Origin: a virus
IMG/VR virus record: IMGVR_UViG_3300021478_000015
Coordinates: 92,984 to 156,983 of that record
Length of the DNA stretch: 64,000 nt
Direction: 5' to 3' (one strand)
In this document: one piece after another, positions 14,630-22,014 of the stretch
Position numbering within the stretch: position 1 is the stretch's first letter
Layout of the letters: each line of letters opens with the position of its first letter
Notes under the pieces: model-generated
What the model saw: only the letters and a program-made list of their open reading frames with translations
The model's database searches: none
What the model was told of the DNA's origin: nothing
Position numbers and translations under genes: made by a program

Positions 14630-16813
14630 ATGTCGGTCTTCACCGCCAAGGAGCAGATCTCGGTCCCGCCCGAGGTGGACACCATGCGGGAGGAGATCTG
14701 CCCGGTCTGCGGGTCGGATGACTCCTACGTGGGCGACAAGTGCTCGGTGTGCGGCTTCGAGAAGCCCCCGTCGATCTTCATGGACCCCGACACCTCTCTG
14801 GCTCAGAACGTCAACCTGCGCCAGGAGGACCAGGAGGACCAGAACGACGATGGGGCCGGAGAGCTTCAGTGCCCCAACTGCGGTGAGACCTTCCCCTCCG
14901 CCGAGGCCCTGAACGCGGCCGGGGATCCCCATCTGGCCCCCGCCGCCCAGACCATCCCGGCCGAGCAGGACCTGGAGGTCCCAGAAGGGGCGGAGGAGGA
15001 GCCTGAGCCCCTCCAGAGCCCGGACGACAACCAGATGGCCCCGCCGCCCCCAGCGGGCCAGGAGGGGCCTCCTGAGCCCCCTGAGAACGAAGATGAGCAA
15101 GTCCCGCCCGGCCAAGAGGAGGATGAGGATGAGCAGCCTCCGCCTGAGGGCGCAGTCCCGCCGGAGGAGGAGCCCGAGGAGGAGGGTGGCCCACCTGCTG
15201 AGCTAGCCGGACCCCCTGAGCCCGGTGGAGCCCCCGAGGAGGAGTCTCCCGAGCAGGGCCAGGTCGAGCAGGTCGATCCCGAGGCCATGGCCGAGCAGCA
15301 GTACGCCGCCGACCAGGAGGGCATGCAGCAGACCGGCTACGAGGAGGGCGACATCTGCCCCAACTGTGGCCAGGGCCTGCTCCAGCCCCTCGGCACCGAG
15401 AACGCCGTGCCGGAGCCGGGTCAACCGCCCGAGGTCGAGGGCTCTGACGAGATGCCCCAGGGCGGTCCTCGACCCTTCCCGCCCGGCGTGCCCGGCGATG
15501 ACGAGCCCGAGCCCGAGGACGAAGAGGAGGAGGGTCCTCCCTCAGCGGCTGCTCCGGACCAGGAGGGCGGCGAAGCCGAAGACGAGCAGGAAGACGACGA
15601 AGACGAAGAGGACGAAGACGGGGACCAGCCTCCCTGGCTGAACAAGAAGAAATCAGCAGTTCTTTTTAACTACCAAACCAGCAGCATCGAAAGGAGCCTC
15701 AGTACGATGCCTACCCGCCCCCGCCGCCCAGTGCAGCGCCAAGCTACCACTCAGACCCAGCCCGAGCCGACGCCGCGTAGCTCGGTCCGTACCGCCCTGC
15801 ACGCCTCGCTCAACGCCCAGGCCAACGTCCTGCGCCGTATGACCGCCGCCTGCCAGCAGGAGCGTCTCCTGCGCCTGGCCGCCGAGGCCCGCATCTTTAC
15901 CCTGGAGCGGCAGATGTTCCGCTTCGCCACCTTGGCCGGAGCCGACGCTGACCCCGAGCTTCGAGGCATCAACGAGGAGGGCTATCGGGTCCATGCCTCC
16001 TTGATGGCTCGCGCCGCCTCCTTGCACACCGCCGACCAGAGGGATCCAGCCCAGCCGGTGCCCGAGGGCGCACCCGAGGCCCCCATCGTCACCGAGCAGC
16101 AGGCGGCCGAGCCCGCGGCGCGCACCGACGTGACCCAGCTTGGAGCCACCCCGGTGACCGATGTGTCGGCCGACGCCACCATCGCCGTGGACCAGCCCTA
16201 CGGCACCGAGGCCTTCGAGCCCATGAACCTCAACGAGGTGGACGTGACCGCACCCGTACAGAACACCCAGGGGCACCTGCCGCCTGAGCAAACCATCATC
16301 CCCGTCGAGGTGCGTGTCGGTGACCCCGACGATCCCCAGCCCTCCTACGGCTGGACCCTTGATGGTGGCAATCCGTCCGGCCAGACCGGAGGGTCGGTGG
16401 GATCCGGGCAGCCCACTGCAGGCGCGCCGGGCTCGCCTCCGGGGGTCATGCCGGGCACCAGGGCATCCCGTAACGACGGCCAGGTGTCCCTGGGTGCGCT
16501 GCGCCTGGCTCGTCTTCGCATCCAGGCTGGTATTGCCCCGGCCAACCAGGACGACCTGTCCATCGCCGCGAGCATCCAGGACAACCCGGATATGACCGTC
16601 GAGGCCGTCAACACCGAGATCAAGACCCTGACCCAGGTGCTCTCGGTCCAGGTCCCCAACGGCCGGGTGGCCTCGGCCAACCGTCGCCTGGTCCCTCGCT
16701 CGGCTACCACCCAGAGCCCGGCTCCATCCCTGGCTCCCACCGAGATGGAAGGCCCCATCCGCGCCCATGCCTCCACCGGGCAAGTAACCGCGGATGAGAT
16801 GCTCTTCGAGTAG
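14630..16813 (+). CDS. Scaffold-like acidic protein with zinc ribbons and a nested start
   Basis: The 727-residue product begins MSVFTAKEQISVPPEVDTM. Residues 24-41 carry a CxxC...CxxC zinc ribbon (CPVCGSDD, CSVCGF); further CPNCG knuckles follow near residue 80 and about 240. The middle is very rich in Glu, Pro, Asp and Gly, ending in runs of Asp/Glu. From residue 360 the character changes to a helical, Arg- and Ala-rich segment (ALHASLNAQANVLRRMTAACQQERLLRLAAEARIF in part) and an Ala/Pro-rich C-terminus. Its place between protease and decoration/capsid genes and the acidic helical make-up suggest a scaffolding or core protein; this is positional inference. A strong internal ribosome binding site with ATG at 15707 could give a separate 368-residue C-terminal product. 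Confidence 0.7.
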   Translation: MSVFTAKEQISVPPEVDTMREEICPVCGSDDSYVGDKCSVCGFEKPPSIFMDPDTSLAQNVNLRQEDQEDQNDDGAGELQCPNCGETFPSAEALNAAGDPHLAPAAQTIPAEQDLEVPEGAEEEPEPLQSPDDNQMAPPPPAGQEGPPEPPENEDEQVPPGQEEDEDEQPPPEGAVPPEEEPEEEGGPPAELAGPPEPGGAPEEESPEQGQVEQVDPEAMAEQQYAADQEGMQQTGYEEGDICPNCGQGLLQPLGTENAVPEPGQPPEVEGSDEMPQGGPRPFPPGVPGDDEPEPEDEEEEGPPSAAAPDQEGGEAEDEQEDDEDEEDEDGDQPPWLNKKKSAVLFNYQTSSIERSLSTMPTRPRRPVQRQATTQTQPEPTPRSSVRTALHASLNAQANVLRRMTAACQQERLLRLAAEARIFTLERQMFRFATLAGADADPELRGINEEGYRVHASLMARAASLHTADQRDPAQPVPEGAPEAPIVTEQQAAEPAARTDVTQLGATPVTDVSADATIAVDQPYGTEAFEPMNLNEVDVTAPVQNTQGHLPPEQTIIPVEVRVGDPDDPQPSYGWTLDGGNPSGQTGGSVGSGQPTAGAPGSPPGVMPGTRASRNDGQVSLGALRLARLRIQAGIAPANQDDLSIAASIQDNPDMTVEAVNTEIKTLTQVLSVQVPNGRVASANRRLVPRSATTQSPAPSLAPTEMEGPIRAHASTGQVTADEMLFE
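15690..15709 (+). promoter_or_regulatory. Internal ribosome binding site and in-frame start inside scaffold-like gene
   Basis: AAAGGAG (15690-15696) sits about ten bases before an in-frame ATG (15707). The roughly 50 bases upstream are AT-rich (containing TTCTTTTTAACTACC) and look like an intergenic leader although the frame stays open. A product starting here (MPTRPRRPVQRQ) would lack the zinc-ribbon and acidic parts. This resembles nested scaffold arrangements such as lambda C/Nu3, or a fusion of two formerly separate genes. Confidence 0.5.
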
Positions 16814-16981
16814 CTATTGATCTCCACTCAGGAACTGGACTTCGAGATAGTCCACCGTCTCCGGGAGCATCAACAGGAACATTCGTAGTTCGCTTCGACG
16901 CATACGCACGGTAATACGAGCCTGTTGATCTGGATTCGGTAGCTCAGGATCCGGGCCGGTAATAGGTGGCAGTGAAGTCAT
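16814..16981 (-). CDS. Possible small leftward protein
   Basis: On the reverse strand an ATG at 16981 opens 55 residues (MTSLPPITGPDPELPNPDQ, then ITVRMRRSELRMFLLMLPETVDYLEVQFL) ending in a TAG directly abutting the stop of the scaffold-like gene. The sequence reads like a small folded protein. There is no good ribosome binding site, and a longer frame to 17182 would cross a terminator-like hairpin and the next gene start. I consider it about even odds. Confidence 0.4.
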   Translation of the reverse strand: MTSLPPITGPDPELPNPDQQARITVRMRRSELRMFLLMLPETVDYLEVQFLSGDQ

Positions 16982-17000
16982 GTCGAGATTGTAGATACCC

Positions 17001-17030
17001 ACGAACTCCGGTCTTCGGGCCGGGGTTCGT
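17001..17030. terminator. Terminator-like hairpin
   Basis: ACGAACTCCGG (17001-17011) pairs with CCGGGGTTCGT (17020-17030) over 11 positions with one G-U, around an eight-base loop. No T-run follows, as is common for hairpins in high-GC actinophages. It lies between the scaffold-like gene and the next CTGTC/CGAAG element, as does the hairpin at 21930-21966. Confidence 0.5.
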
Positions 17031-17050
17031 TCACGCTCGGCAGAGAAAAG

Positions 17051-17090
17051 CCTGTCCTCCCGACCACCAGAGCGACGAAGTGGTGAAAGC
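17051..17090 (+). promoter_or_regulatory. CTGTC-24-CGAAG element, copy 3
   Basis: CTGTC starts at 17052, CCAGA at 17067 and CGAAG at 17076 (24 bases), followed by TGGTGAAAGCC. The next start (GTG, 17114) lies 34 bases further and has its own AGGAGG, so this copy is not itself the ribosome binding site. The internal hairpin pairing is not conserved in this copy. Confidence 0.65.
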
Positions 17091-17113
17091 CACTCATAGG
17101 AGGCTGAGCGCCC

Positions 17114-17749
17114 GTGATTCGTGTTCCCATCTCCAGGTCGTACATCAAGCGGACGATCCGGCCCAACTATGGGTGGACGCAAGCCACGCCCAAGTCCGGG
17201 TATCTGGATCCGGCTTGGAACCGCTCCGTTCCCATCTGGCCCGGCATGGCCTTCATGCGGACCACGGGCGCGTCCGGTTACACCGGCCCGTATCAGACCT
17301 TCGGAGCCACTTCAGGTGGTCCCAACTACAGCCTTCTCAACGCCACTGGCGTCCCGGCTGGTCTGGTCGGTAACTACATCGGCGGCGAGGGCATCGATGA
17401 GCTTCTCGATACCGGTGTGTCGGCCTTGGCCGTGTGGGTCCTCGACCCTGACGCCGAGTTCGAGATCCTGGCCCCGGCCTTCGACGCCAACCTGACCTGG
17501 ACCGACCCTGGCAACGGCACTGACGCCCTGGTCTACGCCCGCACCGCCAACCTGGGTGGAGCGGTAGGTCTCAACGGTCTCGGTGGAGCCATCGCAGGAG
17601 GCAGCTACACCGGCACCTACGGCCTGCAGGGTCAGCTTGTGACCGCCGCGGACGCCAACAAGTCCACCCAGCCGGTGGCCCGGCTCATCGCCGTGAACTC
17701 GAACATCTCCATCACTGTCGGCGGCCTGATGGTCCGCTCCGGCTTCTGA
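17114..17749 (+). CDS. Probable head decoration / minor capsid protein
   Basis: The 211-residue protein starts at a GTG with AGGAGG 12 bases upstream. It is rich in Gly, Ala and Thr with alternating beta-type segments (SALAVWVLDPDAEFEILAPAF; ARLIAVNSNISITVGGLMVR) and no signal peptide. It sits directly before the capsid gene, the usual place for a decoration protein. The assignment rests on position and composition, as no catalytic or binding motif is visible. A minor structural protein is the alternative. Confidence 0.6.
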   Translation: MIRVPISRSYIKRTIRPNYGWTQATPKSGYLDPAWNRSVPIWPGMAFMRTTGASGYTGPYQTFGATSGGPNYSLLNATGVPAGLVGNYIGGEGIDELLDTGVSALAVWVLDPDAEFEILAPAFDANLTWTDPGNGTDALVYARTANLGGAVGLNGLGGAIAGGSYTGTYGLQGQLVTAADANKSTQPVARLIAVNSNISITVGGLMVRSGF

Positions 17750-17789
17750 TCGTCCTAGCCCTACCTCGTCACACAAGGAGTCCATCAAC

Positions 17790-18782
17790 ATGAGCATGGT
17801 TGCCACCGCAGCGGGGCTAGCGCCGAAGCGAGCCAAGAAGTCGGACGATTACGTCCAGGAGATCCTCAAGCGCCGCGGTGGGGACGGCAACGTTCCCTCC
17901 CTGACCCATGAGGCCAAGGTCCGCAAGCTCTCGTTGATCCTCCAGGACGAGGTCAACGGCATCCGCCGCCTGGGCGTGGGCATGGTCGGCCCTATCCAGC
18001 TAAAGCTGCGCTACCAGGGCATCGTCCGCAACGTGCTGATCGAGGACCCGGTCACGCCGGGCACCCCGGTGGAGTACGACGTGTGGGACGACCTCGGCCA
18101 GGCCTACCTCATGAGTGGCACCGAAGGCGAGGTCCGGGTCACTCCCTTCGAAGGCAAGCGCCTGCCCATCCGGTTCTGGCGTATCGCCTCCCGTCCGGCC
18201 ATCCGCAAGGAGGACCTGTTCTACCTCCGCATCAATGCAGTCGAGCAGGCCCAGGACGAGACCAAGCAGGCCATCATGAAGCAAGAGGACAGCCGGATGA
18301 TGGTGATCATCCAGGCCGCCCTCACCGACTACGCCTCCCGGCCGGACCATGTGGTCACCCCCAACCACACCGTGTACGAGGCTTCGGGGTACTTCACCCC
18401 GCAGTCCATGTACACCGCGGTGGCCCAGTCCGACATGCACGAACTGCCTGCCGGGCGCATGTTGGTCAACCCCTTTGACTACCGGGACTTCTTCCGCTGG
18501 GACATCAACACCACCGGCTGGGCCTTCAAGGACCGTATCGTGGCCGGGGAGCAGATCCAGAGCTTCGGTGAGTTCCAGTTCCAGCGTTCCATCATGGTCC
18601 CCTCGGGCCAGATGTTCCTGCTTCCCAACCCTGACTTCCTGGGTGTGTTCCCGGTCCTGTACTCGCTCGATGTGGAGGAGAACCACAACGTCGAGGCCTT
18701 CTGGAAGGGCTGGGTGTTCGATGAGATGGTGTCGATGGCCATCCTCAACCCTCGGGGTATCACCACCGTTCTCAAGGGCTAA
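17790..18782 (+). CDS. Major capsid protein
   Basis: The 330-residue protein has the size and character of HK97-fold capsid subunits: a charged N-terminal helix region (KRAKKSDDYVQEILKRR), an E-loop-like beta segment, a long helix (RINAVEQAQDETKQAIMKQEDSRMM in part), and a C-terminal beta-rich P/A-domain (MLVNPFDYRDFF; MFLLPNPDFLGVFPVLYSLDV). Large actinobacterial myoviruses encode capsid proteins of this type. AAGGAG precedes the ATG. The first residues (MVATAAGLAPKRA) contain an AAGL sequence resembling the linker of the giant protease protein, which might mark a maturation site; that is speculative. Placement after protease, scaffold and decoration genes fits. Confidence 0.8.
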   Translation: MSMVATAAGLAPKRAKKSDDYVQEILKRRGGDGNVPSLTHEAKVRKLSLILQDEVNGIRRLGVGMVGPIQLKLRYQGIVRNVLIEDPVTPGTPVEYDVWDDLGQAYLMSGTEGEVRVTPFEGKRLPIRFWRIASRPAIRKEDLFYLRINAVEQAQDETKQAIMKQEDSRMMVIIQAALTDYASRPDHVVTPNHTVYEASGYFTPQSMYTAVAQSDMHELPAGRMLVNPFDYRDFFRWDINTTGWAFKDRIVAGEQIQSFGEFQFQRSIMVPSGQMFLLPNPDFLGVFPVLYSLDVEENHNVEAFWKGWVFDEMVSMAILNPRGITTVLKG

Positions 18783-18811
18783 TACTTCGGCCCCCGATGG
18801 GGTAGTGGTGC

Positions 18812-19069
18812 ATGGTGACTGAACCTGAGGACTATCAGTACCAGAATCCACTACCTGTCGAAGAACCCGTCACTCCGGCCAATAAGCTCTCGTCCAGGGC
18901 GCATTTCGCGGCCACCAGACGGGCGGTGGTCTTCCTCTTGGGCGTGCTGGTAATCATCGATGCCTTTTTTCAAAGTCACCATGTCGTTGCCCAGTTAATC
19001 ATCGGAACATTTCTGGTCGGGGTGCTTCCCATTGACGATTTTCTGGTTGCGATCAGACGACGGCGATGA
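18812..19069 (+). CDS. Small membrane protein
   Basis: The 85-residue protein has a polar N-terminal third (YQYQNPLPVEEPVTP), two hydrophobic segments (AVVFLLGVLVIIDAFF and VVAQLIIGTFLVGVLPIDDFLV) and an Arg-rich end (AIRRRR). It is probably an inner membrane protein. It precedes another small membrane protein by only a few bases, so the two may act together. A holin-type or membrane-signalling role is possible but not shown. Confidence 0.6.
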   Translation: MVTEPEDYQYQNPLPVEEPVTPANKLSSRAHFAATRRAVVFLLGVLVIIDAFFQSHHVVAQLIIGTFLVGVLPIDDFLVAIRRRR

Positions 19070-19072
19070 GGA

Positions 19073-19336
19073 ATGCGGAAGCCATCTGTCGATCTGATCG
19101 CCTTCATACTGGCGCTGACATTGGGTCTTTCTGTGATATTGATCATCGCTGCCGTCATTATCCAGATCTTCGTAGCCTCCAACAACCCGGTGCTGAGTGC
19201 GGCTCCCAGCCAGGTGATCGACTCAGCCGTGACTGGCATTATTGGCGTGTTGGGCAGCTACGTGGGCTACAGCATGAAACGTAAACACGACGATGACGCA
19301 ACGGGTGACAATGACCGTGAGGATCGGGAGACGTGA
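19073..19336 (+). CDS. Small membrane protein, possible holin-like
   Basis: The 87-residue product has an N-terminal transmembrane helix (AFILALTLGLSVILIIAAVII), a second weaker hydrophobic segment ending GVLGSYVGYSM, and a highly charged tail (KRKHDDDATGDNDREDRE). Small phage membrane proteins with this end-weighted charge can be holins or antiholins, but there is no endolysin next door. The start follows GATGAGGA three bases after the previous stop. The gene ends the operon before a 195-base non-coding stretch. Confidence 0.6.
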   Translation: MRKPSVDLIAFILALTLGLSVILIIAAVIIQIFVASNNPVLSAAPSQVIDSAVTGIIGVLGSYVGYSMKRKHDDDATGDNDREDRET

Positions 19337-19343
19337 TACGTCA

Positions 19344-19383
19344 TTGCTTGCGCCGGTTAGAGATTTGCTTGCGCCGGTTAGAG
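19344..19383 (+). repeat. Direct repeat in non-coding leader
   Basis: TTGCTTGCGCCGGTTAGAG occurs twice, at 19344-19362 and 19365-19383, a 21-base period. The pair lies in the 195-base gap upstream of a secreted protein gene and could be an operator for a DNA-binding protein. The same gap holds an AT-rich stretch (19416-19433) and a small hairpin, CCCTCA/TGAGGG at 19482-19495, before the ribosome binding site. Confidence 0.65.
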
Positions 19384-19531
19384 GGTGGCGGGGGAACCAC
19401 TTGATGTGTCAGAGAAATCTAAAAAAGTTTCTTAGGGGGCTTTCAGGTTGCTCTTAGCTGAGCTATGGTTCGAATCTGCTGCCCTCATTTGAGGGTGGGG
19501 CATCATCACTCAGACAGAAGGAGCAAGCTGA

Positions 19532-20002
19532 ATGAACATCTTCAAACGGGGGGCTATCGCGCTCGCCGCTCTCGCCATGGCCGGAACTACCGCCGGTTTG
19601 GTCACGGCTCAGGCGGCTTCGGCTGCCCCTCCCACCGTCATCACCGCCACCAGCGTGGAGACCTCGGCCACCTTCCTGGCCCCTGGTCTTGAGGCCCTGA
19701 CCTTCAACCTGTATCAGCCCAGCGTGGTCCCGCCTGGCTTCCGTCTCTTTGCCAGCGTCAGCGAACTCTGCTTGGTCGGTCCTCTCGGCAACGCCCGGTG
19801 CAACTGGCGTCTGACCACCAACGCCCCGCCGCTGCTTCAGCAGCAACTGCGCGGCAACGCTGTCATCCCCCGTATCGGTTTCGGTCAGGCCGGTGCCATC
19901 ACCGGAGGTACCAGGGGTTGGACCGGTGCCCGTGGCGTCTTCCGGTCTCTCAACATCGCTCCCAACGTGGCCAGCAACACCTACGTGTTCTCGACCCCGT
20001 AA
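19532..20002 (+). CDS. Secreted small beta-barrel-like protein
   Basis: The 156-residue product carries a clear Sec signal peptide (MNIFKRGAIALAALAMAG, cleavage near AASA-APP at about residue 31). The mature part is beta-rich with two cysteines (LCLVG, RCNWR) and ends GAITGGTRGWTGARGVFRSL, which recalls the GGTG-x-(F/Y)-x-GARG signature of allene-oxide-cyclase/dirigent-like barrels secreted by actinobacteria. AGAAGGAGC gives a strong ribosome binding site. The gene stands alone between a repeat-bearing leader and a strong terminator, so it is probably a separately regulated unit. A phage-encoded protein exported by the host suggests envelope modification during infection, which is inference. 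Confidence 0.7.
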   Translation: MNIFKRGAIALAALAMAGTTAGLVTAQAASAAPPTVITATSVETSATFLAPGLEALTFNLYQPSVVPPGFRLFASVSELCLVGPLGNARCNWRLTTNAPPLLQQQLRGNAVIPRIGFGQAGAITGGTRGWTGARGVFRSLNIAPNVASNTYVFSTP

Positions 20003-20017
20003 TCAGCCATTCACTGA

Positions 20018-20047
20018 CGATGCCCACCTCTTCCGGGGTGGGCATCG
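20018..20047 (+). terminator. Intrinsic-type terminator hairpin
   Basis: CGATGCCCACC (20018-20028) pairs perfectly with GGTGGGCATCG (20037-20047), an 11-bp stem with an eight-base loop. The sequence TCGTCGCGTC overlaps its 3' foot and is found identically after the hairpin at 21930-21966. There is no long T-tract. It lies 15 bases after the secreted-protein gene. Confidence 0.65.
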
Positions 20048-20065
20048 TCGCGTCTACACTCGGTC

Positions 20066-20323
20066 ATGGCCACTGGAGCAACCTTCGCTGTCATCAACGG
20101 GCAGATGGTTCAGGTCGGTCTCGACGGGTCGATAGCCCACAAGGCGGTGGTCGGCACCTGCATCAACTGCGGGCAGGCCAACGTGCAACTGGACACCCAC
20201 TACGGCCGTCATGAGAACGTGCGCTATGTTTGCCTGTCCGCCACCCAGCTTCCCTTCATCGACGCCAACCAGAGCGCTCTGCCCGCCAACCAGAAGGGAG
20301 CGGCTCCAAGCAAGCACCGATGA
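20066..20323 (+). CDS. Small zinc-knuckle protein
   Basis: This 85-residue protein has a beta-type first part (TFAVINGQMVQVGLDGSIAHK) and then GTCINCGQ...HYGRH...YVCL, a CxxC...C arrangement that may bind zinc. The same C-terminal signature (GTCINCGQ, HY, YICL) ends the next gene, so the module is shared. Its stop overlaps the next start by four bases (ATGA). Function unknown. Confidence 0.65.
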   Translation: MATGATFAVINGQMVQVGLDGSIAHKAVVGTCINCGQANVQLDTHYGRHENVRYVCLSATQLPFIDANQSALPANQKGAAPSKHR

Positions 20324-21165
20324 CCAATCTCAAGATCAGTACGCTGGTCGATGACTTCAACAGCGGTACATGGAATCCAGCCTTATGGCAAGTCGTCCCC
20401 GCCGATGGTGGAGACATGGTGAACGGTGGTTTTGTCGGTAACGGTGGGTCTGTAGCCGTGGTCGGTGGACAACTGTGCATCACCACTGCCATTAGTGCCG
20501 GTTCTAACTGGCGGTCATTGGAGACTATCGGCCTTTACGATCTGACGAACTCGCAGATCACTATCCAGATGGTTAGTTACGGCGATGATGTCGCGGTGCC
20601 ACAGTTGGATGCCTATCCGATGATCATATTTGATCCATCAGGGGCTTACGATTTTATCTGGACAGAGATCTACGATGGAACCTTGGTGATATGGGATGGG
20701 CAGGGTATTGGTGCATCACTTGCCTACGATCCCGCCGTTCACAAATGGTTTCGGGTGTGGGAGTCCAGTGGTACTTACGGCTTCGACCACTCGATAGATG
20801 GCCTGACCTGGACGAACATCTACACCAGCGGCAGTGATCCCTTCGATCTAAGTGCTGTGAAGTTTGCTATCTGTTCCGGCAACGGTCAAGGAGTAGCGAC
20901 AGCAGCCACAACTTCCATCTTCGACAACGTCAATGTTCTGCCCCCACAGAAGCTCCACTACACCGAGCGCAACGGTGTCCTGGTCCAGGATGGGCTCAAC
21001 CCCCTCCAGGGTATCCAGGACCCCGGCCCCGGCACCTGCATCAACTGCGGCCAGTACATCCCCAAGCTGAACCATCATTACTCGCAGTACTTCGGCTACA
21101 TCTGCTTGCCGCCCTGGCAGCCCAACGGCACCGACCCCAGGCCCATCACCGTTCCCACTTCCTGA
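20320..21165 (+). CDS. Concanavalin-like lectin domain protein with C-terminal zinc knuckle
   Basis: The 281-residue protein begins MTNLKISTLVDDFNSG; the longer upstream frame is shadow. Residues about 8-220 are a jelly-roll, DUF1349/LamG-like module with landmarks DDFNSGTWNPALW, YDLTNSQITIQM, HKWFRVWESSGTYGFD and DGLTWTNIY. The same landmarks appear three times in the giant fibre at 30467-36118. The last 60 residues repeat the knuckle of the upstream small protein (GTCINCGQ...HHYSQYFGYICL). A carbohydrate-binding virion or head-fibre protein is likely. GC drops in the lectin part (20330-20950) and rises in the knuckle, consistent with a domain fusion. Confidence 0.7.
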   Translation: MTNLKISTLVDDFNSGTWNPALWQVVPADGGDMVNGGFVGNGGSVAVVGGQLCITTAISAGSNWRSLETIGLYDLTNSQITIQMVSYGDDVAVPQLDAYPMIIFDPSGAYDFIWTEIYDGTLVIWDGQGIGASLAYDPAVHKWFRVWESSGTYGFDHSIDGLTWTNIYTSGSDPFDLSAVKFAICSGNGQGVATAATTSIFDNVNVLPPQKLHYTERNGVLVQDGLNPLQGIQDPGPGTCINCGQYIPKLNHHYSQYFGYICLPPWQPNGTDPRPITVPTS

Positions 21166-21201
21166 CTGTCCCTGGCCGCCCCAGAGCGCCGAAGGGGTGA
21201 G
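21165..21201 (+). promoter_or_regulatory. CTGTC-24-CGAAG element, copy 4
   Basis: CTGTC starts at 21166, overlapping the previous stop region, with CCAGA at 21181 and CGAAG at 21190. CTGG/CCAG can pair. GGGTGAG leads to the ATG at 21202, seven bases after CGAAG. Confidence 0.7.
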
Positions 21202-21519
21202 ATGGCTACCGTCAACAAGAACCGGGCCTATCACGGCACCTTGACCGCGGCCACGGTGGACACCGTCAACTTGAGCCGGGTCTACGGCCGGGTCCAGGTC
21301 CTCAACCGGGGCGGGGCCAACGAGATCTACTGGACCACCGATGGCACCGCTCCCACCGTGGGCGGGGACAACTGCTGGGTGGTCCCTTCCCAGGTCGGGG
21401 CCTCCGACATCAGGGCCAACAGCCAGGCCCAGTCCAACACCTGCGTGGTCAAGCTGATCTCCACCGGGACCCCGACCTACTCGGTGCTGGGCGTGGACGA
21501 GACCGACATCGACCTCTAG
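21202..21519 (+). CDS. Small structural-type protein
   Basis: The 105-residue protein (ATVNKNRAYHGTLTAATVDTV...VQVLNRGGANEIYWTTDGTAP...SQVGASDIRA) is a beta-rich domain whose pattern, with IYWTTDGTAPTVGG, I associate with small actinophage virion proteins of unclear role, possibly capsid or tail decoration. It lies between two copies of the CTGTC/CGAAG element, so it may be its own transcription unit. Confidence 0.65.
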   Translation: MATVNKNRAYHGTLTAATVDTVNLSRVYGRVQVLNRGGANEIYWTTDGTAPTVGGDNCWVVPSQVGASDIRANSQAQSNTCVVKLISTGTPTYSVLGVDETDIDL

Positions 21520-21521
21520 AG

Positions 21522-21560
21522 CCTGTCCCTGGGCCATCCAGAGCCACGAAGTGGTGAAGC
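21522..21560 (+). promoter_or_regulatory. CTGTC-24-CGAAG element, copy 5
   Basis: CTGTC starts at 21523, CCAGA at 21538 and CGAAG at 21547, then TGGTGAAGCC. CTGG/CCAG can pair. The next ATG is at 21585 with AGGGAGA of its own. The sequence after CGAAG (TGGTGAA) is shared with copy 3. Confidence 0.7.
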
Positions 21561-21584
21561 CCCATCATCGAGGGAGATCTCCAA

Positions 21585-21899
21585 ATGGCGCGTGGTGTCA
21601 GAGTCAACAAAGCCAATACCAACTTGCCGAACGGGTTCTACTACCCGGTCAACGCCAACGTGGTGCTCAGCGACGATGAGTTTGCCCGGCTGGCCTTCGA
21701 CGTGTTCTCCTCGGGCACCCTCACCGACTTGGGCCAGCAAGGTGTCGCCGGGCAGCAGGTTACCACCCAGGGCGCGCACGTCGCCCTGACCTCTTCGCAG
21801 ATCGCCGCTGCTCCCACCCAGGCCAACTACAACGCCCTCCAGGCCGATGTGGCGGCCATCGTGGCCTCCCTCTCGGGGGCCGGAAAGGCCATGGCCTGA
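21585..21899 (+). CDS. Hypothetical small structural protein
   Basis: The 104-residue protein has a beta-type N-terminal half (VRVNKANTNLPNGFYYPVNANVVLSDDEFARL) and an Ala-rich helical C-terminus (NYNALQADVAAIVASLSGAG). It has no signal peptide. The gene is flanked by a CTGTC/CGAAG element and a strong terminator, giving a compact single-gene unit. I do not recognise the family; a head or tail accessory protein is likely from context. Confidence 0.6.
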   Translation: MARGVRVNKANTNLPNGFYYPVNANVVLSDDEFARLAFDVFSSGTLTDLGQQGVAGQQVTTQGAHVALTSSQIAAAPTQANYNALQADVAAIVASLSGAGKAMA

Positions 21900-21929
21900 C
21901 CTGACGCCCGTCGCCTGATCTTCGGCGCG

Positions 21930-21966
21930 AGGCCACACCCCCTTCGTCCTGTTCGGGGTGTGGCCT
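21930..21966 (+). terminator. Intrinsic-type terminator hairpin
   Basis: AGGCCACACCCC (21930-21941) pairs perfectly with GGGGTGTGGCCT (21955-21966), a 12-bp stem with a 13-base loop. TCGTCGCGTC follows, identical to the sequence after the hairpin at 20018-20047. The next CTGTC/CGAAG element begins at the last base of that decamer. Confidence 0.7.
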
Positions 21967-21975
21967 TCGTCGCGT

Positions 21976-22014
21976 CCTGTCACCGGTTCGACCAGGCCTA
22001 CGAAGGGATGAAGA
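21976..22014 (+). promoter_or_regulatory. CTGTC-24-CGAAG element, copy 6
   Basis: CTGTC starts at 21977, CCAGG at 21992 and CGAAG at 22001, then GGATGAAG. The following gene starts at 22047 behind its own GGAGGT. The copy lies immediately downstream of a terminator, which fits a promoter role. Confidence 0.65.

Noticed and set aside
18791-18802. CCCC/GGGG hairpin after the capsid gene
   Set aside because: Only four base pairs with a tiny loop and no tail, so not credible as a terminator.
19404-19457. 17-codon frame (MCQRNLKKFLRGLSGCS) in the leader of the secreted protein gene
   Set aside because: It is very short, there is no comparative support, and the region is better explained as regulatory.
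19467-19476. GGTTCGAATC resembling a tRNA T-loop
   Set aside because: Flanking bases do not form the five-base T-stem, and no matching acceptor or anticodon stem could be built around it.
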